Source: Gemmatimonadaceae bacterium (GTDB lineage Bacteria; Gemmatimonadota; Gemmatimonadetes; Gemmatimonadales; Gemmatimonadaceae). From it: DNA of 64,000 nt. The stretch covers positions 62,001 to 126,000 of the forward strand of contig JAIEMN010000032.1 in assembly GCA_019752115.1 (NCBI GenBank). The letters run 5' to 3'. The notes beneath the pieces were generated by a model. The model was not told the DNA's origin. It saw nothing but the letters and a program-made list of their open reading frames with translations, and searched no databases. Both the position numbers and the translations under genes were made by a program. Below are positions 44,349 through 52,859 of this stretch, piece by piece. How positions within the stretch are numbered: the first letter of the stretch is position 1; every line of letters begins with the position of its first letter.

Positions 44349-44390
44349 TCTCCACAACTTGCTGCAAGTGCTCTCTGCGCTCCCCGCGTG

Positions 44391-46226
44391 CTACCCCACC
44401 GCTGCCGGGAGGAGCCCGCCGCCGATCAGCCGCGCCGCCTCGGTCGCGGTCCTGCGCGCCTCTGCACTCTTCGCCCCTTGGATCACGCGGAGCACGGTGC
44501 CAGTCAGCCGCGCACGATCCGCCTGGCAGAGCACGAGTGACAGCAGATAGGCCGCGGTGTCCATCTCGTCGGCGGGGTCGGGCACCGCCTCCTCATAGCT
44601 GACCTCTTCGCCAAGCAGCGCGAGCGCAAGGATCAACGGGCGTCGACCATCCGACCGCGCGAGGGGGATCGCCGACAAGCACGCGCGGATCAGCGGCGCA
44701 TCGCGAAGCACGTGCCCCAGCAGTACCCGAGCGCCATGCAGAAGGCTGATCGCCCGCGGCGGGCTGACGGCGTCCATGATCCCCGCCATCGCGTCCACAC
44801 GGTCGACCAGCAGCCAACCCAGGCCTTCGCGCTCGGCGGGGATGAGCGAGCCGTTCTGGCGGTTCTGCGCCCATCGCGCATCTGGATTCGGTACGCGGCG
44901 CGCGCGGCTGTAGAACATCCGCAAGCTCTCCTCCCCGGCGTACGCGCGTCCGAGCAGCCGCGGCACCGCCGCCGCATACGGGTGCAGCTGTCGATGGGAG
45001 ACCACGGCCGCCTCGCCGACGATCCGCACACTCGGACGCTCACCGGGGGCGGCGACGCTGATCGTGCGCAGAGCGCTGAGTTCGCGGTTCAGTTCCGCCA
45101 TGGGCGCGAGCTTACCACTTCGGGCGTTCACGTGAGCCTGACCTGCCCACTGCATCAAGACGGCGTTACTTCGCTGGAGCAGCCCGATGGCCTCCTCGAG
45201 AACGTCAGACTGCGCGACCGGCCGAAGGAGCGCCGACAACAACACCTCCCGCGTCGCGATCAGCTGATGAAGCTCTGGCAAGCCGAGACGCATCGCGATG
45301 CTGCGCGCGACCACGAGGGTTTCCAGCTCGGCGGACGGGCGAAGCAGCCGAAGACGATCCTCAAGCGCCATCGCTTCGTGCATCACGTTTGAGACCTCAC
45401 CGAGCGTGTATCGCTCGGGCGCCCCACCGGGTACGGTGTGGGGGTTGCGCAGAACACGCCACGTACCGCGCCCCTGCACCAGGCGCGATGTGCGCTGTGT
45501 ACTCAACTGCTCCAAGCCGCGGCCGAGGCAGCCGGTCGTGCGGACAAACGCTGCGGCCGGTGCACTGGTGGCATGCGTGGCCACCCAGAGCGCGGTCTCC
45601 ACGCGCGAGACCGGCCGCCCCAGCGCCGCCTCGGTTCGGCGTACGGCCTCCATGACGCCCTCGGCCTGGCTGACGGGCATCCGTTGATCCGGCGCCGGTG
45701 CGGCCGCCGGGCGCCAGAGCGTGCGTCGGCGTCCGTCGAGCGTGGTGACGGCGCGCGCAGCCAGCCGCGGCGCGCGCCAGGCTGGCGCGCCACGGGTGGA
45801 GGGGCGCGTGAGCGCGTCAAGGATCAAGCGATAGTTGCGCGGGTCGGGCAGCTGTACGCCGAGCGCGCGCATGCCCTCGGTGATGAGCGAGGTTGGCGCC
45901 TCCGTACCCGTCTCGGTCCAGTGGCGTTCGACGACCGCCACTGCGGCTGCCATCGGTTCGCCCGGCGGTACGGCATCGACGGGGTGCTCCCGGTGCGCGT
46001 ATCGTCCATGCGGCGGGCGGCCGTAGACGTACAGGAGCACCCCGCTCGTGCAGAGTTGTGCGACGACGAGCGCCACGTCGAACGGGGATTCGTCCGGGTA
46101 TCGCCGACGGAGTTCCTCTTCCACCTCCGACGGGTGCACGGCCACGCCACGTGAACGGGTCAGTTCCAACACGAGGGTGGCCACACGCGACCGGCGGCTC
46201 ACCGTCCCACTGGCCACTCCCGGCAT
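44391..46226 (-). CDS. Unrecognised third protein of the transposition operon (611 aa)
   Basis: 611 residues, mostly helical, with no membrane segment. Residues 10-75 look like a winged helix-turn-helix (VATLVLELTRSRGVAVHPSE, then a wing at SGVLLYVYGRPPHGRYAHRE). No CxxC zinc fingers are seen, so it is not an ordinary TniQ/TnsD protein. The rest shows helical repeats but no motif. Its ATG overlaps the stop of the TnsC-like gene (TAATG), so the two are made together. By position it would be the target-choosing or accessory factor of the element. This role is an inference. Confidence 0.7.
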   Translation of the reverse strand: MPGVASGTVSRRSRVATLVLELTRSRGVAVHPSEVEEELRRRYPDESPFDVALVVAQLCTSGVLLYVYGRPPHGRYAHREHPVDAVPPGEPMAAAVAVVERHWTETGTEAPTSLITEGMRALGVQLPDPRNYRLILDALTRPSTRGAPAWRAPRLAARAVTTLDGRRRTLWRPAAAPAPDQRMPVSQAEGVMEAVRRTEAALGRPVSRVETALWVATHATSAPAAAFVRTTGCLGRGLEQLSTQRTSRLVQGRGTWRVLRNPHTVPGGAPERYTLGEVSNVMHEAMALEDRLRLLRPSAELETLVVARSIAMRLGLPELHQLIATREVLLSALLRPVAQSDVLEEAIGLLQRSNAVLMQWAGQAHVNARSGKLAPMAELNRELSALRTISVAAPGERPSVRIVGEAAVVSHRQLHPYAAAVPRLLGRAYAGEESLRMFYSRARRVPNPDARWAQNRQNGSLIPAEREGLGWLLVDRVDAMAGIMDAVSPPRAISLLHGARVLLGHVLRDAPLIRACLSAIPLARSDGRRPLILALALLGEEVSYEEAVPDPADEMDTAAYLLSLVLCQADRARLTGTVLRVIQGAKSAEARRTATEAARLIGGGLLPAAVG

Positions 46227-47146
46227 TACGCCGCCGCGCCGTCAGCCGGTCGATGCCACAGACGCTCGAACAGCTGCGCCGAGAACGGCGCCTCCGTCCG
46301 CGGCACCCGCGGGCCCATGCCGCGCACCGCTTCCAGGTACAGCTGCGCGTGGCGGATCAGGCGGCCGACGGGCAACGGCTGTCCGCCCGTGACGACGGTG
46401 TCGATGTAGAGGCGCCAGCGCGGCATAGTCAACACATCGACGTGCTCCTTCCATCGCGGGAACCACGTGAGATAGATGTCGGGCGCCAGCGCGGGCGGCA
46501 CGAGCCCGATCTCCTCGATCAGGGGCCACCGGTGTCCGCGTTCGGCATGCTGATCCACGATCCGACGGAACGAGGGGGCTCCAACGGCGAGCACGCCGAC
46601 GCCGCGCTCCATTCCACCGGCCTCGGTCCCTCCTTTCCGCCGATCCGCGAGTGCGGCTTCGGTGATGACATCGCGAATGACGGTCATACCGGCATCGGTG
46701 ATGTACTCCCCCTCCTCGACGAGCAGCGCCACCACGTTCTGCTCGAGGCAGGTGGAGACGATCTCGCTCAGCAGTTGCGCGTCCGTCTTGCGCCCACCAC
46801 GCATGCGCATGTGCGGGGGCGCACCACGCAGCGCCGTCAGGATTGCGATCAGACAGTCGCGTTCACTGTGCGCCTTCAGTCGCCCGACGAGCACGATGCG
46901 CTGGGGCACGTGTCCCGGGGTCGCGAGTTGCTGCTGGAGCTGCTCTGCATCCCATTCGTCGATGACGCGCTCCAAGCTGAACGTCTTGCCGGCGCTCTTC
47001 TGGGCCACCACCGCAATCGCGGCACGGCTGGAGATCGCGAGTTCCAACATCTTCCGCATGAGGGTCTTCGCGTCCACCGCCGGGATGATCGGGAAGCCGC
47101 CGTCCCGTTCGGTGTCTTCGTTCAGAGTAGGCATCGTCGTTGTCAT
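46226..47146 (-). CDS. TnsC/TniB-like AAA+ transposition ATPase
   Basis: 306 residues. Walker A is AQKSAGKT with Lys54, in the [AG]xxxxGKT form. The Walker B region reads NVVALLVEEGEYI, so a Glu takes the place of the usual Asp. Sensor regions follow (VGVLAVGAPSF). TnsC-type proteins bind DNA as ATP-driven filaments and carry the target signal to the transposase. Position between the TnsB-like transposase and a third factor matches Tn7 and Tn5053 operons. The gap to the transposase gene is 61 bases. Confidence 0.8.
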   Translation of the reverse strand: MTTTMPTLNEDTERDGGFPIIPAVDAKTLMRKMLELAISSRAAIAVVAQKSAGKTFSLERVIDEWDAEQLQQQLATPGHVPQRIVLVGRLKAHSERDCLIAILTALRGAPPHMRMRGGRKTDAQLLSEIVSTCLEQNVVALLVEEGEYITDAGMTVIRDVITEAALADRRKGGTEAGGMERGVGVLAVGAPSFRRIVDQHAERGHRWPLIEEIGLVPPALAPDIYLTWFPRWKEHVDVLTMPRWRLYIDTVVTGGQPLPVGRLIRHAQLYLEAVRGMGPRVPRTEAPFSAQLFERLWHRPADGAAA

Positions 47147-47207
47147 GGGGGTGCTCGGGTTCGGGGGTTCAGGGGTTCAGGGGGTCAGGTGCTGCAGGGC
47201 ATGGCGA

Positions 47208-49367
47208 TCATCCAGACCGACGCTGCTCCAGGTCCTCGATGGGCAGCGCCGGGCTCGGATACGGGACCGCGGGTGGCGTGGTTGCCGCACTGAGGCCTGC
47301 GAGCCAGAAGGAGCCGCCCTCGACGGCATCGGCGCGCGGGGGTGCGGCCGCTGCCCCGTCACCGGGGATCAGCGCGAGCAGTGAGGCGAAGGCGGGCGTC
47401 GGCGCACTCACCGTGGTGGTCGCCTGCCGCAGTGCTTCGTCCAAGAGGGGCGTCAGCTGCGCCCCGGACACGTACATCGATTCCGGGATCGCGTCAGCGG
47501 CGCGCACCGCCGCCGCGGGGGGATCGCCGTCCCGTGTGTCGCGCGCGGGGCGCGCTCCCAGCCACACGTCCTCTGGCCGCAGTGGTGTCGTGACCGCGGC
47601 GGCGATGAGCGATGTCAGATCAACGGTCCCGGCGACGCCCTCAGGGCTGGGCGCTCGCCGAGCGGCTGGATCAGCGGCGATGTTCTGGTCCGCGGCGGCT
47701 CGCGTCTCGGCCGCCCGTTCAACCCCCAGACGTTGGTCCATCAGCGCGTGGATCGCGCGCTGGGCCCGTTCGCTCAGGCCGCCGGTCATCTCGGCGCGGG
47801 CGCGGGCGATGTAGTGCCCGTCGCGGCTGGCTGACGCGTCTCGAAGACCGGGGACGTGCACCAGCGCTCGTCCGCTATCCTCGACCGCCCACAGACAGGT
47901 GGCCAGCGGGTGTACATGGGCGGTCACCGTGGCCCCCACGGGCACGATGCGCCCACGGATCCGATGGTCGAAGGCGACCAACCGGTTGTCGCGCTGCATC
48001 TGCAGGCTCCCCTTGGTCGATGTCAGCGTGACCACCGGCAGGGCCCGGAGCAATGCGTCGCTCGGCGTGAGCAGGCTGGCGCGCGGCCGCTGCGCCATGA
48101 AGGCGTCATACGGCGTGGTGCCGTGCGCGGAGTGTCGCCGCTCGAAGTTGTAGTGCTCGATGAGCTTCGGAAGGATGATGCGGTCGACGTCCTCCACCCG
48201 GGGGAGATCCTCCGGGAGAATCTCGATCTTTCGAGCGGGCCGGTCCGTCGTGGCGGCCGCCTCGACACGCGCCTCGTGGGGGTTCTGGCGGAGGCGATCC
48301 GTGGGGATGTGCGTCTGCACGTGACCGGGAATTCCCGCGAAGAAGGCGTCGAATTCCTCCTTCACCGTGAAGCCGCAGCGCTCCTGGCTGCCGTTTCGAT
48401 AAGGTCGGTACGCCGACAGGATGTGGATGGCGGACGGGATGTGGGGCTGGACCGCCTTCGACCACGCCCGGTGGGTGACGTGACCATCCAACCGAATGTG
48501 CTTCGGCAGAAACCCGGTAAAGGGGCGCATGAAGGCGGGCGCGATGTCGGGTTGCGACGCGCGCAGGAAGACCGTCGCGACGTCATGCTCGTCGAACCCG
48601 GTGACGACCACTTCGCCCTGCGCCCCGCGTCGACGCCGTGGATCGCACACCTGCCACGCGAGGATCGCTCGGCTGACGTAGTCGAGAACCAAGGCGACGT
48701 AGAGCAGCGTGGAGACCCACCGACGCTGCTGCTCGTGCCAGAGCCCCACCCAGAGCGGGAACACCAGTTCGTCCTCTGTCCAGCAGTCGTGGGGTCGGTC
48801 GTACGGCAGCGTGTCGTGCGGCACCGCGTCGACCTCGGCCGCCCGGCGACCGTGGCCCCCCGCCGAACGCCCCAAGACGCCGCCTCGCGCCTCTTCGATG
48901 ATTCGGCGCAACGCCCACTCTCCGGGGAGATCGACGGCACAGCGCACGGCCGCCTGCGCCAGCAGCTTGATCGCTTTGCCGGTCTCGAGACGCGGATTGA
49001 CGGCCAAGGCGTCGTCGAGGACGTCCATCAGAGCATCGTCCAGCTTCGCGCGTGGACGGCCACCGCCGTGCTGGATCAGGTAGTAGGCGGGGTCCGTGCG
49101 CGCCTGGTCCGGCCCATTGCGATAGATCTCGGCGAGGGCGCAGATCGTCGGCCGGGTGGGCACCCAGCCGTCCAAGGTGGCGTGGATCTTTCGCACCGCA
49201 CGCACCATGTCGCACGGCCGAGGGCCGGCTTCGGCGGCGACCCGCGCGACCTCAAACCGGCGACGCGCGGTCAGCGACCGCTGCACCTCAGCGGAGGCGA
49301 GCCGTTTCCGATGACTCGGCGGGGTGCGCGCCTCAGGTTTTGCTGGACGGTCGTGGAACTGGGACAT
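47208..49367 (-). CDS. TnsB/TniA-like DDE transposase
   Basis: 719 residues. An N-terminal helix-turn-helix DNA-binding part (about residues 1-170) is followed by an RNase H-fold integrase core. Candidate catalytic residues are D199 (TEDEL), D294 (LDG) and E329 (GSQER). The last two are exactly 35 apart, the DD(35)E spacing of retroviral-type integrases. A Mu-type beta-barrel region follows at about residues 430-520 (VGATVTAHVHPLATCLWAVE), and the Pro/Ala-rich C-terminus would contact the ATPase. No TnsA-like endonuclease gene is seen, so the element may copy itself by cointegrates as Tn5053 does. Confidence 0.85.
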   Translation of the reverse strand: MSQFHDRPAKPEARTPPSHRKRLASAEVQRSLTARRRFEVARVAAEAGPRPCDMVRAVRKIHATLDGWVPTRPTICALAEIYRNGPDQARTDPAYYLIQHGGGRPRAKLDDALMDVLDDALAVNPRLETGKAIKLLAQAAVRCAVDLPGEWALRRIIEEARGGVLGRSAGGHGRRAAEVDAVPHDTLPYDRPHDCWTEDELVFPLWVGLWHEQQRRWVSTLLYVALVLDYVSRAILAWQVCDPRRRRGAQGEVVVTGFDEHDVATVFLRASQPDIAPAFMRPFTGFLPKHIRLDGHVTHRAWSKAVQPHIPSAIHILSAYRPYRNGSQERCGFTVKEEFDAFFAGIPGHVQTHIPTDRLRQNPHEARVEAAATTDRPARKIEILPEDLPRVEDVDRIILPKLIEHYNFERRHSAHGTTPYDAFMAQRPRASLLTPSDALLRALPVVTLTSTKGSLQMQRDNRLVAFDHRIRGRIVPVGATVTAHVHPLATCLWAVEDSGRALVHVPGLRDASASRDGHYIARARAEMTGGLSERAQRAIHALMDQRLGVERAAETRAAADQNIAADPAARRAPSPEGVAGTVDLTSLIAAAVTTPLRPEDVWLGARPARDTRDGDPPAAAVRAADAIPESMYVSGAQLTPLLDEALRQATTTVSAPTPAFASLLALIPGDGAAAAPPRADAVEGGSFWLAGLSAATTPPAVPYPSPALPIEDLEQRRSG

Positions 49368-49455
49368 GGCTCGTTCACTCGCGGCGCCCGCGATTCACCT
49401 GCAGGCGAGCAGGCTTCACCGGGCTTCTGAGCCGCAGCGTAGAGCGTGATGGGCA

Positions 49456-49489
49456 CGCGCCAAGGGCAGCCTGCCCTAGTTTTGGCGCG
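49456..49489. repeat. Nested inverted repeat upstream of tnsB-like gene
   Basis: CGCGCCAA (49456-49463) pairs with TTGGCGCG (49482-49489), and GGGCAG pairs with CTGCCC inside. It lies about 90 bases before the transposase start, where a promoter operator or end-binding site would be expected. Confidence 0.55.
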
Positions 49490-49774
49490 CGAGAAGGCGC
49501 CTGCGCGGCACGGCGGAATCGAGAGCGGGCGGACACGGGCAACCTCGGGGGGGGAGGCCAAACGCGGTCACTCGGCGCGACCAACGTGAACGTCGACCAA
49601 CACGGTTCGCTCACCGTCCCCTCGAGACCCACCACCCCGGCCGGACCAGAGCCCGGCAGGCGCCCGCGAACGGACGCCCGCGCGTGGGCCGACCTCGGGG
49701 GGGCAGCCCAGCGTGGATCACGGTGTCGTGGCCCCGACACCGCCGTTGCTGGCGGCGCGGCAAACGAGCACGCG

Positions 49775-49796
49775 GTTCGGGTGGACATACCCGAAC
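49775..49796. repeat. Inverted repeat GTTCGGGT-6-ACCCGAAC
   Basis: Perfect 8-base arms at 49775-49782 and 49789-49796, in non-coding DNA between the transposase and a small gene. It could be a protein-binding site. Confidence 0.45.
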
Positions 49797-49921
49797 AGAA
49801 GCCGAAGTACGCCAGCCCGGAGACGGCCGTCAAGCGGACTCTTCGGTGCGCGTTCGGTGTTGGGAGAGCGGGGGTGCCGCGAGGTTTCTCGCGTGACCCT
49901 GCACGCTTCGGCCGCGATCCT

Positions 49922-50131
49922 ATGAGCGGCTCGCCTCGAAAGCACCTGCGCCGGGCCGATGAGGCGCTCCGGCAGGCGCTGGACACGGCCTCGCGCTACC
50001 CGGAGGCCCGCGCGGAGCTCGTCGCCCAGCTTGGCGAGGAGCGCCTCGCGCAGCTGGAGCGGGCGGCCGCCATCGTGCGGGCGGCGGTGGACGCGCTGGA
50101 GGGCCCGGCGGACGGGAGCCGCGACCGCTGA
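49922..50131 (+). CDS. Small helical hypothetical protein (69 aa)
   Basis: The sequence MSGSPRKHLRRADEALRQAL leads into a second helix (AELVAQLGEERLAQLERAAA). It looks like a genuine helix-turn-helix-like or coiled-coil small protein. It is convergent with the XRE gene 27 bases away. No family recognised. Confidence 0.45.
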   Translation: MSGSPRKHLRRADEALRQALDTASRYPEARAELVAQLGEERLAQLERAAAIVRAAVDALEGPADGSRDR

Positions 50132-50158
50132 GCCTCCGTGGCCAGCGGTACCAGGGGC

Positions 50159-50719
50159 CTACTCGTCGGCGTCGCCGATGGCCGCGCGCACGGCGCGGAC
50201 GCGTTGGGTCTCACGCGGACTTCTGAGCGAGGCCCGCAGCCGACCGTTCCGGGCGTCCTCCCGTTCGGCGGCGAGCTGCGTTGCCGTGACGCCCTGCCGC
50301 GTTCTGGCCCGCTGGACGTCGCGCACCACCGCGTCCATCCCATTCCGCTCCTCGGCGGTCGGCGGTCCCACGATCAGGCTGGCGTCGACCTCGAGGCCGG
50401 CGGCGATGTGGTGCGCCTCGAAGATGGTGAGCGCGCGATTGCCCCGCTCAATCTTCGCCAGCCAGCTCTGGCTGAAGCCCAACCGCCTCGCCAGCTCCAG
50501 CTGGGAGAACTGCTGCGGGCTCTCGGGCGCACGCGCGCGGCCCGTCGGCACGAACGCGAGGCTGGCGGCGCGCGCACGCTCTCGCCGCGCCTCTCGCAGC
50601 GCCTGAATGCGGCGACCGACCAACCAGTCCCAGGCCTTGGCCTCGTCCGCCAGCTTGAGCCACTGCACGACGCGACGGACCTCGTTCGGGTCCGGCCCCG
50701 CCCGCGCCCCCTTGCCCAC
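50159..50719 (-). CDS. XRE-family helix-turn-helix regulator
   Basis: 186 residues. The central HTH is LELARRLGFSQSWLAKIERG (about residues 73-92), typical of Cro/C1 proteins. The flanks are long, Arg-rich helices; they lack a recognised effector domain. It starts at GTG 50719 and is divergent from the RuvC-like/kinase pair, so it may control that pair. Confidence 0.82.
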   Translation of the reverse strand: MGKGARAGPDPNEVRRVVQWLKLADEAKAWDWLVGRRIQALREARRERARAASLAFVPTGRARAPESPQQFSQLELARRLGFSQSWLAKIERGNRALTIFEAHHIAAGLEVDASLIVGPPTAEERNGMDAVVRDVQRARTRQGVTATQLAAEREDARNGRLRASLRSPRETQRVRAVRAAIGDADE

Positions 50720-50895
50720 GCGAGTCCTCCGTTGAGGGATCGTGGGGAGGATCGAGTCGATTTTGGACTATTCCGAATTGGACTTGCCGACGTCCTCGGC
50801 GCCGCGGTGGGCGACGATGGCGAGCAGCGGCGACTACTTTGCTTGTTGATCCAATCTCCGTTGAGCGACGTTTCTGACTTTCATCTTTGCTGCGC

Positions 50896-51447
50896 ATGAT
50901 TGCCCTCGGTCTTCGTGCCCACCCCAAGCACGTCACCTTCGCGGTCGTTGCCAACCCCGAGGCGCCTGTGCTGCAGGCGCTGTCCACGGTGATCCTTCCC
51001 GCCGCCCTGCACGCCCCCGAACAGCTGTTCTTCGTGCGCACGACGCTCCTCGATCTCATCCGGGAGTACCACGTGACCAGCGCCGGGGTGCGGACGACCG
51101 AGCCGATGGCGAAGAGTCCCAACCTCCTGCGGCTGAACATCGAAGGCGTAGTCCAAGAGCTGCTCGGCGCGGGCGCCGTCCCGCGCTACTTCGCCGGTCC
51201 GCTCGCCACCATCGGCCGCTACCTCGGTGTGTCCACCAAGGAGGCGAAGCGCTTCGCCACCGGCGAGGCGCGCGTCGACAGCGTGGAGGGGTGGGCGGAG
51301 CGGTATGACGACGAGCAGCGCGAGGCGATTTTGGCGGCCCTGGCCGCCCTGCGTATCCCACGCTCGCGACTGTCAATGATGACCGATGATGCGCCGGTCG
51401 CTTTGTCGGCAGGTCCTGCCGATCTCGAGGTTCCGCATGCTGATTGA
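50896..51447 (+). CDS. Hypothetical protein, possible RuvC/RNase H fold
   Basis: 183 residues from ATG 50896. The layout suggests the RuvC fold: a first strand (MIALGLRAHPKHVTFAVV), a helix, LLDLIREYHVTSAGVRTTE with E69, then LRLNIEGVVQELLGAGAVPR with E83, and a last helix containing ATIGRYLG. RuvC resolvases have Asp in the first strand, which is absent here, so it may not be an active nuclease. The stop overlaps the kinase start by 11 bases, so the two are coupled. The fold is an inference from pattern only. Confidence 0.6.
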   Translation: MIALGLRAHPKHVTFAVVANPEAPVLQALSTVILPAALHAPEQLFFVRTTLLDLIREYHVTSAGVRTTEPMAKSPNLLRLNIEGVVQELLGAGAVPRYFAGPLATIGRYLGVSTKEAKRFATGEARVDSVEGWAERYDDEQREAILAALAALRIPRSRLSMMTDDAPVALSAGPADLEVPHAD

Positions 51448-52495
51448 GACGGCCGTTCGGTTCGAGCGCCTCCAGAACCTCGACCTGCAAGGCGCCAATT
51501 CGCAGGTCTTCCTGGCCCGGGACCATCAACTGCAGGCGACGCTCGTCGTCAAGGAGATCGAGAAGGCGAAGATCGACGCGGCGCGCTACTTCGACGAGGC
51601 GGCGAAACTCTACGCCGCGCGGCACCCCAATGTGGTCGACGTGCTTTACGCATCGTCCACGGACACGCATGTGTACATCGCGATGCCGCAGTACGCGTGC
51701 TCGATTGAGGCGCTGCTGCGCGACCGCCCGCTGACCGTCCGCGAGGTGGTGCGCGTGGGGATCGGATTCTTGACCGGCCTGCACCACATCCACGTCAAGA
51801 AGCTGGTGCATTTCGACATCAAGCCGTCGAACGTGCTGCTCGACACGGCCGGAAACGCGTCGTTGTCCGACTTTGGCCTGTGCCAGGCGGTCGACGCGGC
51901 GGGATTGGCCACCCCGGCGCAGGTGTACGAGTCCCACGTCGCGCCGGAGTACCTGGTAGCGTCGACCAGCCTGTCGACGGCCGCCGACATCTACCAAGCC
52001 GGACTGACCCTCTACCGGATGTGCACCGGCACGGCGCTCTGGCAGGCCCACCTCAACCAGGTAATCGCTGCGCTGGGGGCGGATCGGTGGCTGGAGGCGG
52101 TGGCTCTCGGGGCATTTCCGTCACGCGACCTGATTCCCCCGCACATCCCGAATCGGCTGCGGGCGGTCATCATGCGCGCGATCCAGCCCAACCCCGACGA
52201 CCGCTTCGGGAGCGTGTTGGAGATGATGAACGAGTTGGCCCAGGTCGACGAGGCGCTCGACTGGCAGTTCACGCCGATGGCGGAGGACCTCCGGTGGGAG
52301 TTGACCACCGACGCACAACGGTGGACGGTCGAACTCAAGGGGAACGGTCCCCTTGCCGACATCATTGCGAGACGGGAGAATCTGGCCACCGGCAAAGTGA
52401 CAGACTTTCCTTCCCTGAGTCACGCCGGCGTGAAGGGCGCCAAGGTGGTCAAGTATGTGCAGGCGGCGATCCGGGAGTTCACGCCCAGTTCCTGA
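51437..52495 (+). CDS. Serine/threonine protein kinase
   Basis: 352 residues. A eukaryotic-type kinase domain covers residues 8-265. The Gly-rich loop is LQGANSQVFLA, the ATP lysine is K39 in VVKEI, and the catalytic loop is HFDIKPSNVLL with D127 (HFD instead of HRD). The metal-binding Asp is D145 in SDFGL, and an APE-like motif (VAPEYL) follows. The C-terminal 80 residues are a separate small domain. No transmembrane segment or sensor is present. It overlaps the RuvC-like gene, and a phosphoesterase gene of the calcineurin type lies downstream on the other strand. Confidence 0.88.
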   Translation: MLIETAVRFERLQNLDLQGANSQVFLARDHQLQATLVVKEIEKAKIDAARYFDEAAKLYAARHPNVVDVLYASSTDTHVYIAMPQYACSIEALLRDRPLTVREVVRVGIGFLTGLHHIHVKKLVHFDIKPSNVLLDTAGNASLSDFGLCQAVDAAGLATPAQVYESHVAPEYLVASTSLSTAADIYQAGLTLYRMCTGTALWQAHLNQVIAALGADRWLEAVALGAFPSRDLIPPHIPNRLRAVIMRAIQPNPDDRFGSVLEMMNELAQVDEALDWQFTPMAEDLRWELTTDAQRWTVELKGNGPLADIIARRENLATGKVTDFPSLSHAGVKGAKVVKYVQAAIREFTPSS

Positions 52496-52577
52496 TCCGC
52501 CCGCAGTCGGTTGACTTTGTCCGTACAAACACCGAAGATCGAGGTGGCGCCGTCCGGCGCCCAGACGAGAGGTCCCA

Positions 52578-52811
52578 ATGCGAAAAAACACGGCTGGACC
52601 GCAGGGAAGGCCGTCGGGGACGTCGGTGCGCTTGGACGTGGCATCCCCCCTGGTCACCCGTGAGAGCCAGGTGCCGGGGCACGGTGTGCCTCACGATGAG
52701 AAGCTGCGGAAGTCGGGGGCCGCCGACGTGCGCGGAAATGCTGTGGTGGAGCGCGCCGGCGGCGGCTTCATCCGCGTGCTGCCCAAGGACGCGTCGAAGC
52801 GTCACGGGTGA
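52578..52811 (+). CDS. Small hypothetical protein (77 aa)
   Basis: It starts at ATG 52578 after GAGAGG. It is Gly/Arg-rich with a final basic GGGFIRVLPKDASKRHG. The position 82 bases after the kinase suggests the same transcript. No family recognised; it could be non-coding. Confidence 0.4.
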   Translation: MRKNTAGPQGRPSGTSVRLDVASPLVTRESQVPGHGVPHDEKLRKSGAADVRGNAVVERAGGGFIRVLPKDASKRHG

Positions 52812-52859
52812 TCGCTGCGACGTGTGGGCGGGGGGGCCCCTGTTTCCGTCGCGTGCCCG

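Larger units (their letters stand above)
43822..44390. other. Non-coding stretch rich in hairpins
   Basis: No convincing gene. It holds three hairpins, each listed separately. An open frame at 43959-44540 has shadow-like arginine/proline-rich composition. Confidence 0.5.
49368..49921. other. Region upstream of the transposase gene, possible transposon end
   Basis: No convincing gene. It contains a nested inverted repeat at 49456-49489, an 8-base inverted repeat at 49775-49796, and two copies of CCTCGGGGGGG (near 49543 and 49693). In Tn7 and Tn5053 the end of the element lies just upstream of the first transposition gene, so an end is expected here. I could not identify it. Confidence 0.45.

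Noticed and set aside
43959-44540. 193-codon plus-strand frame entering the end of the 611-residue gene
   Set aside because: It is Arg/Pro/Cys-rich without pattern, and it overlaps hairpins and a better-supported gene.
49052-50131. 359-codon plus-strand frame
   Set aside because: Only the last 69 residues look like protein; the rest is antisense to the transposase or in non-coding DNA. The short gene at 49922 was kept instead.
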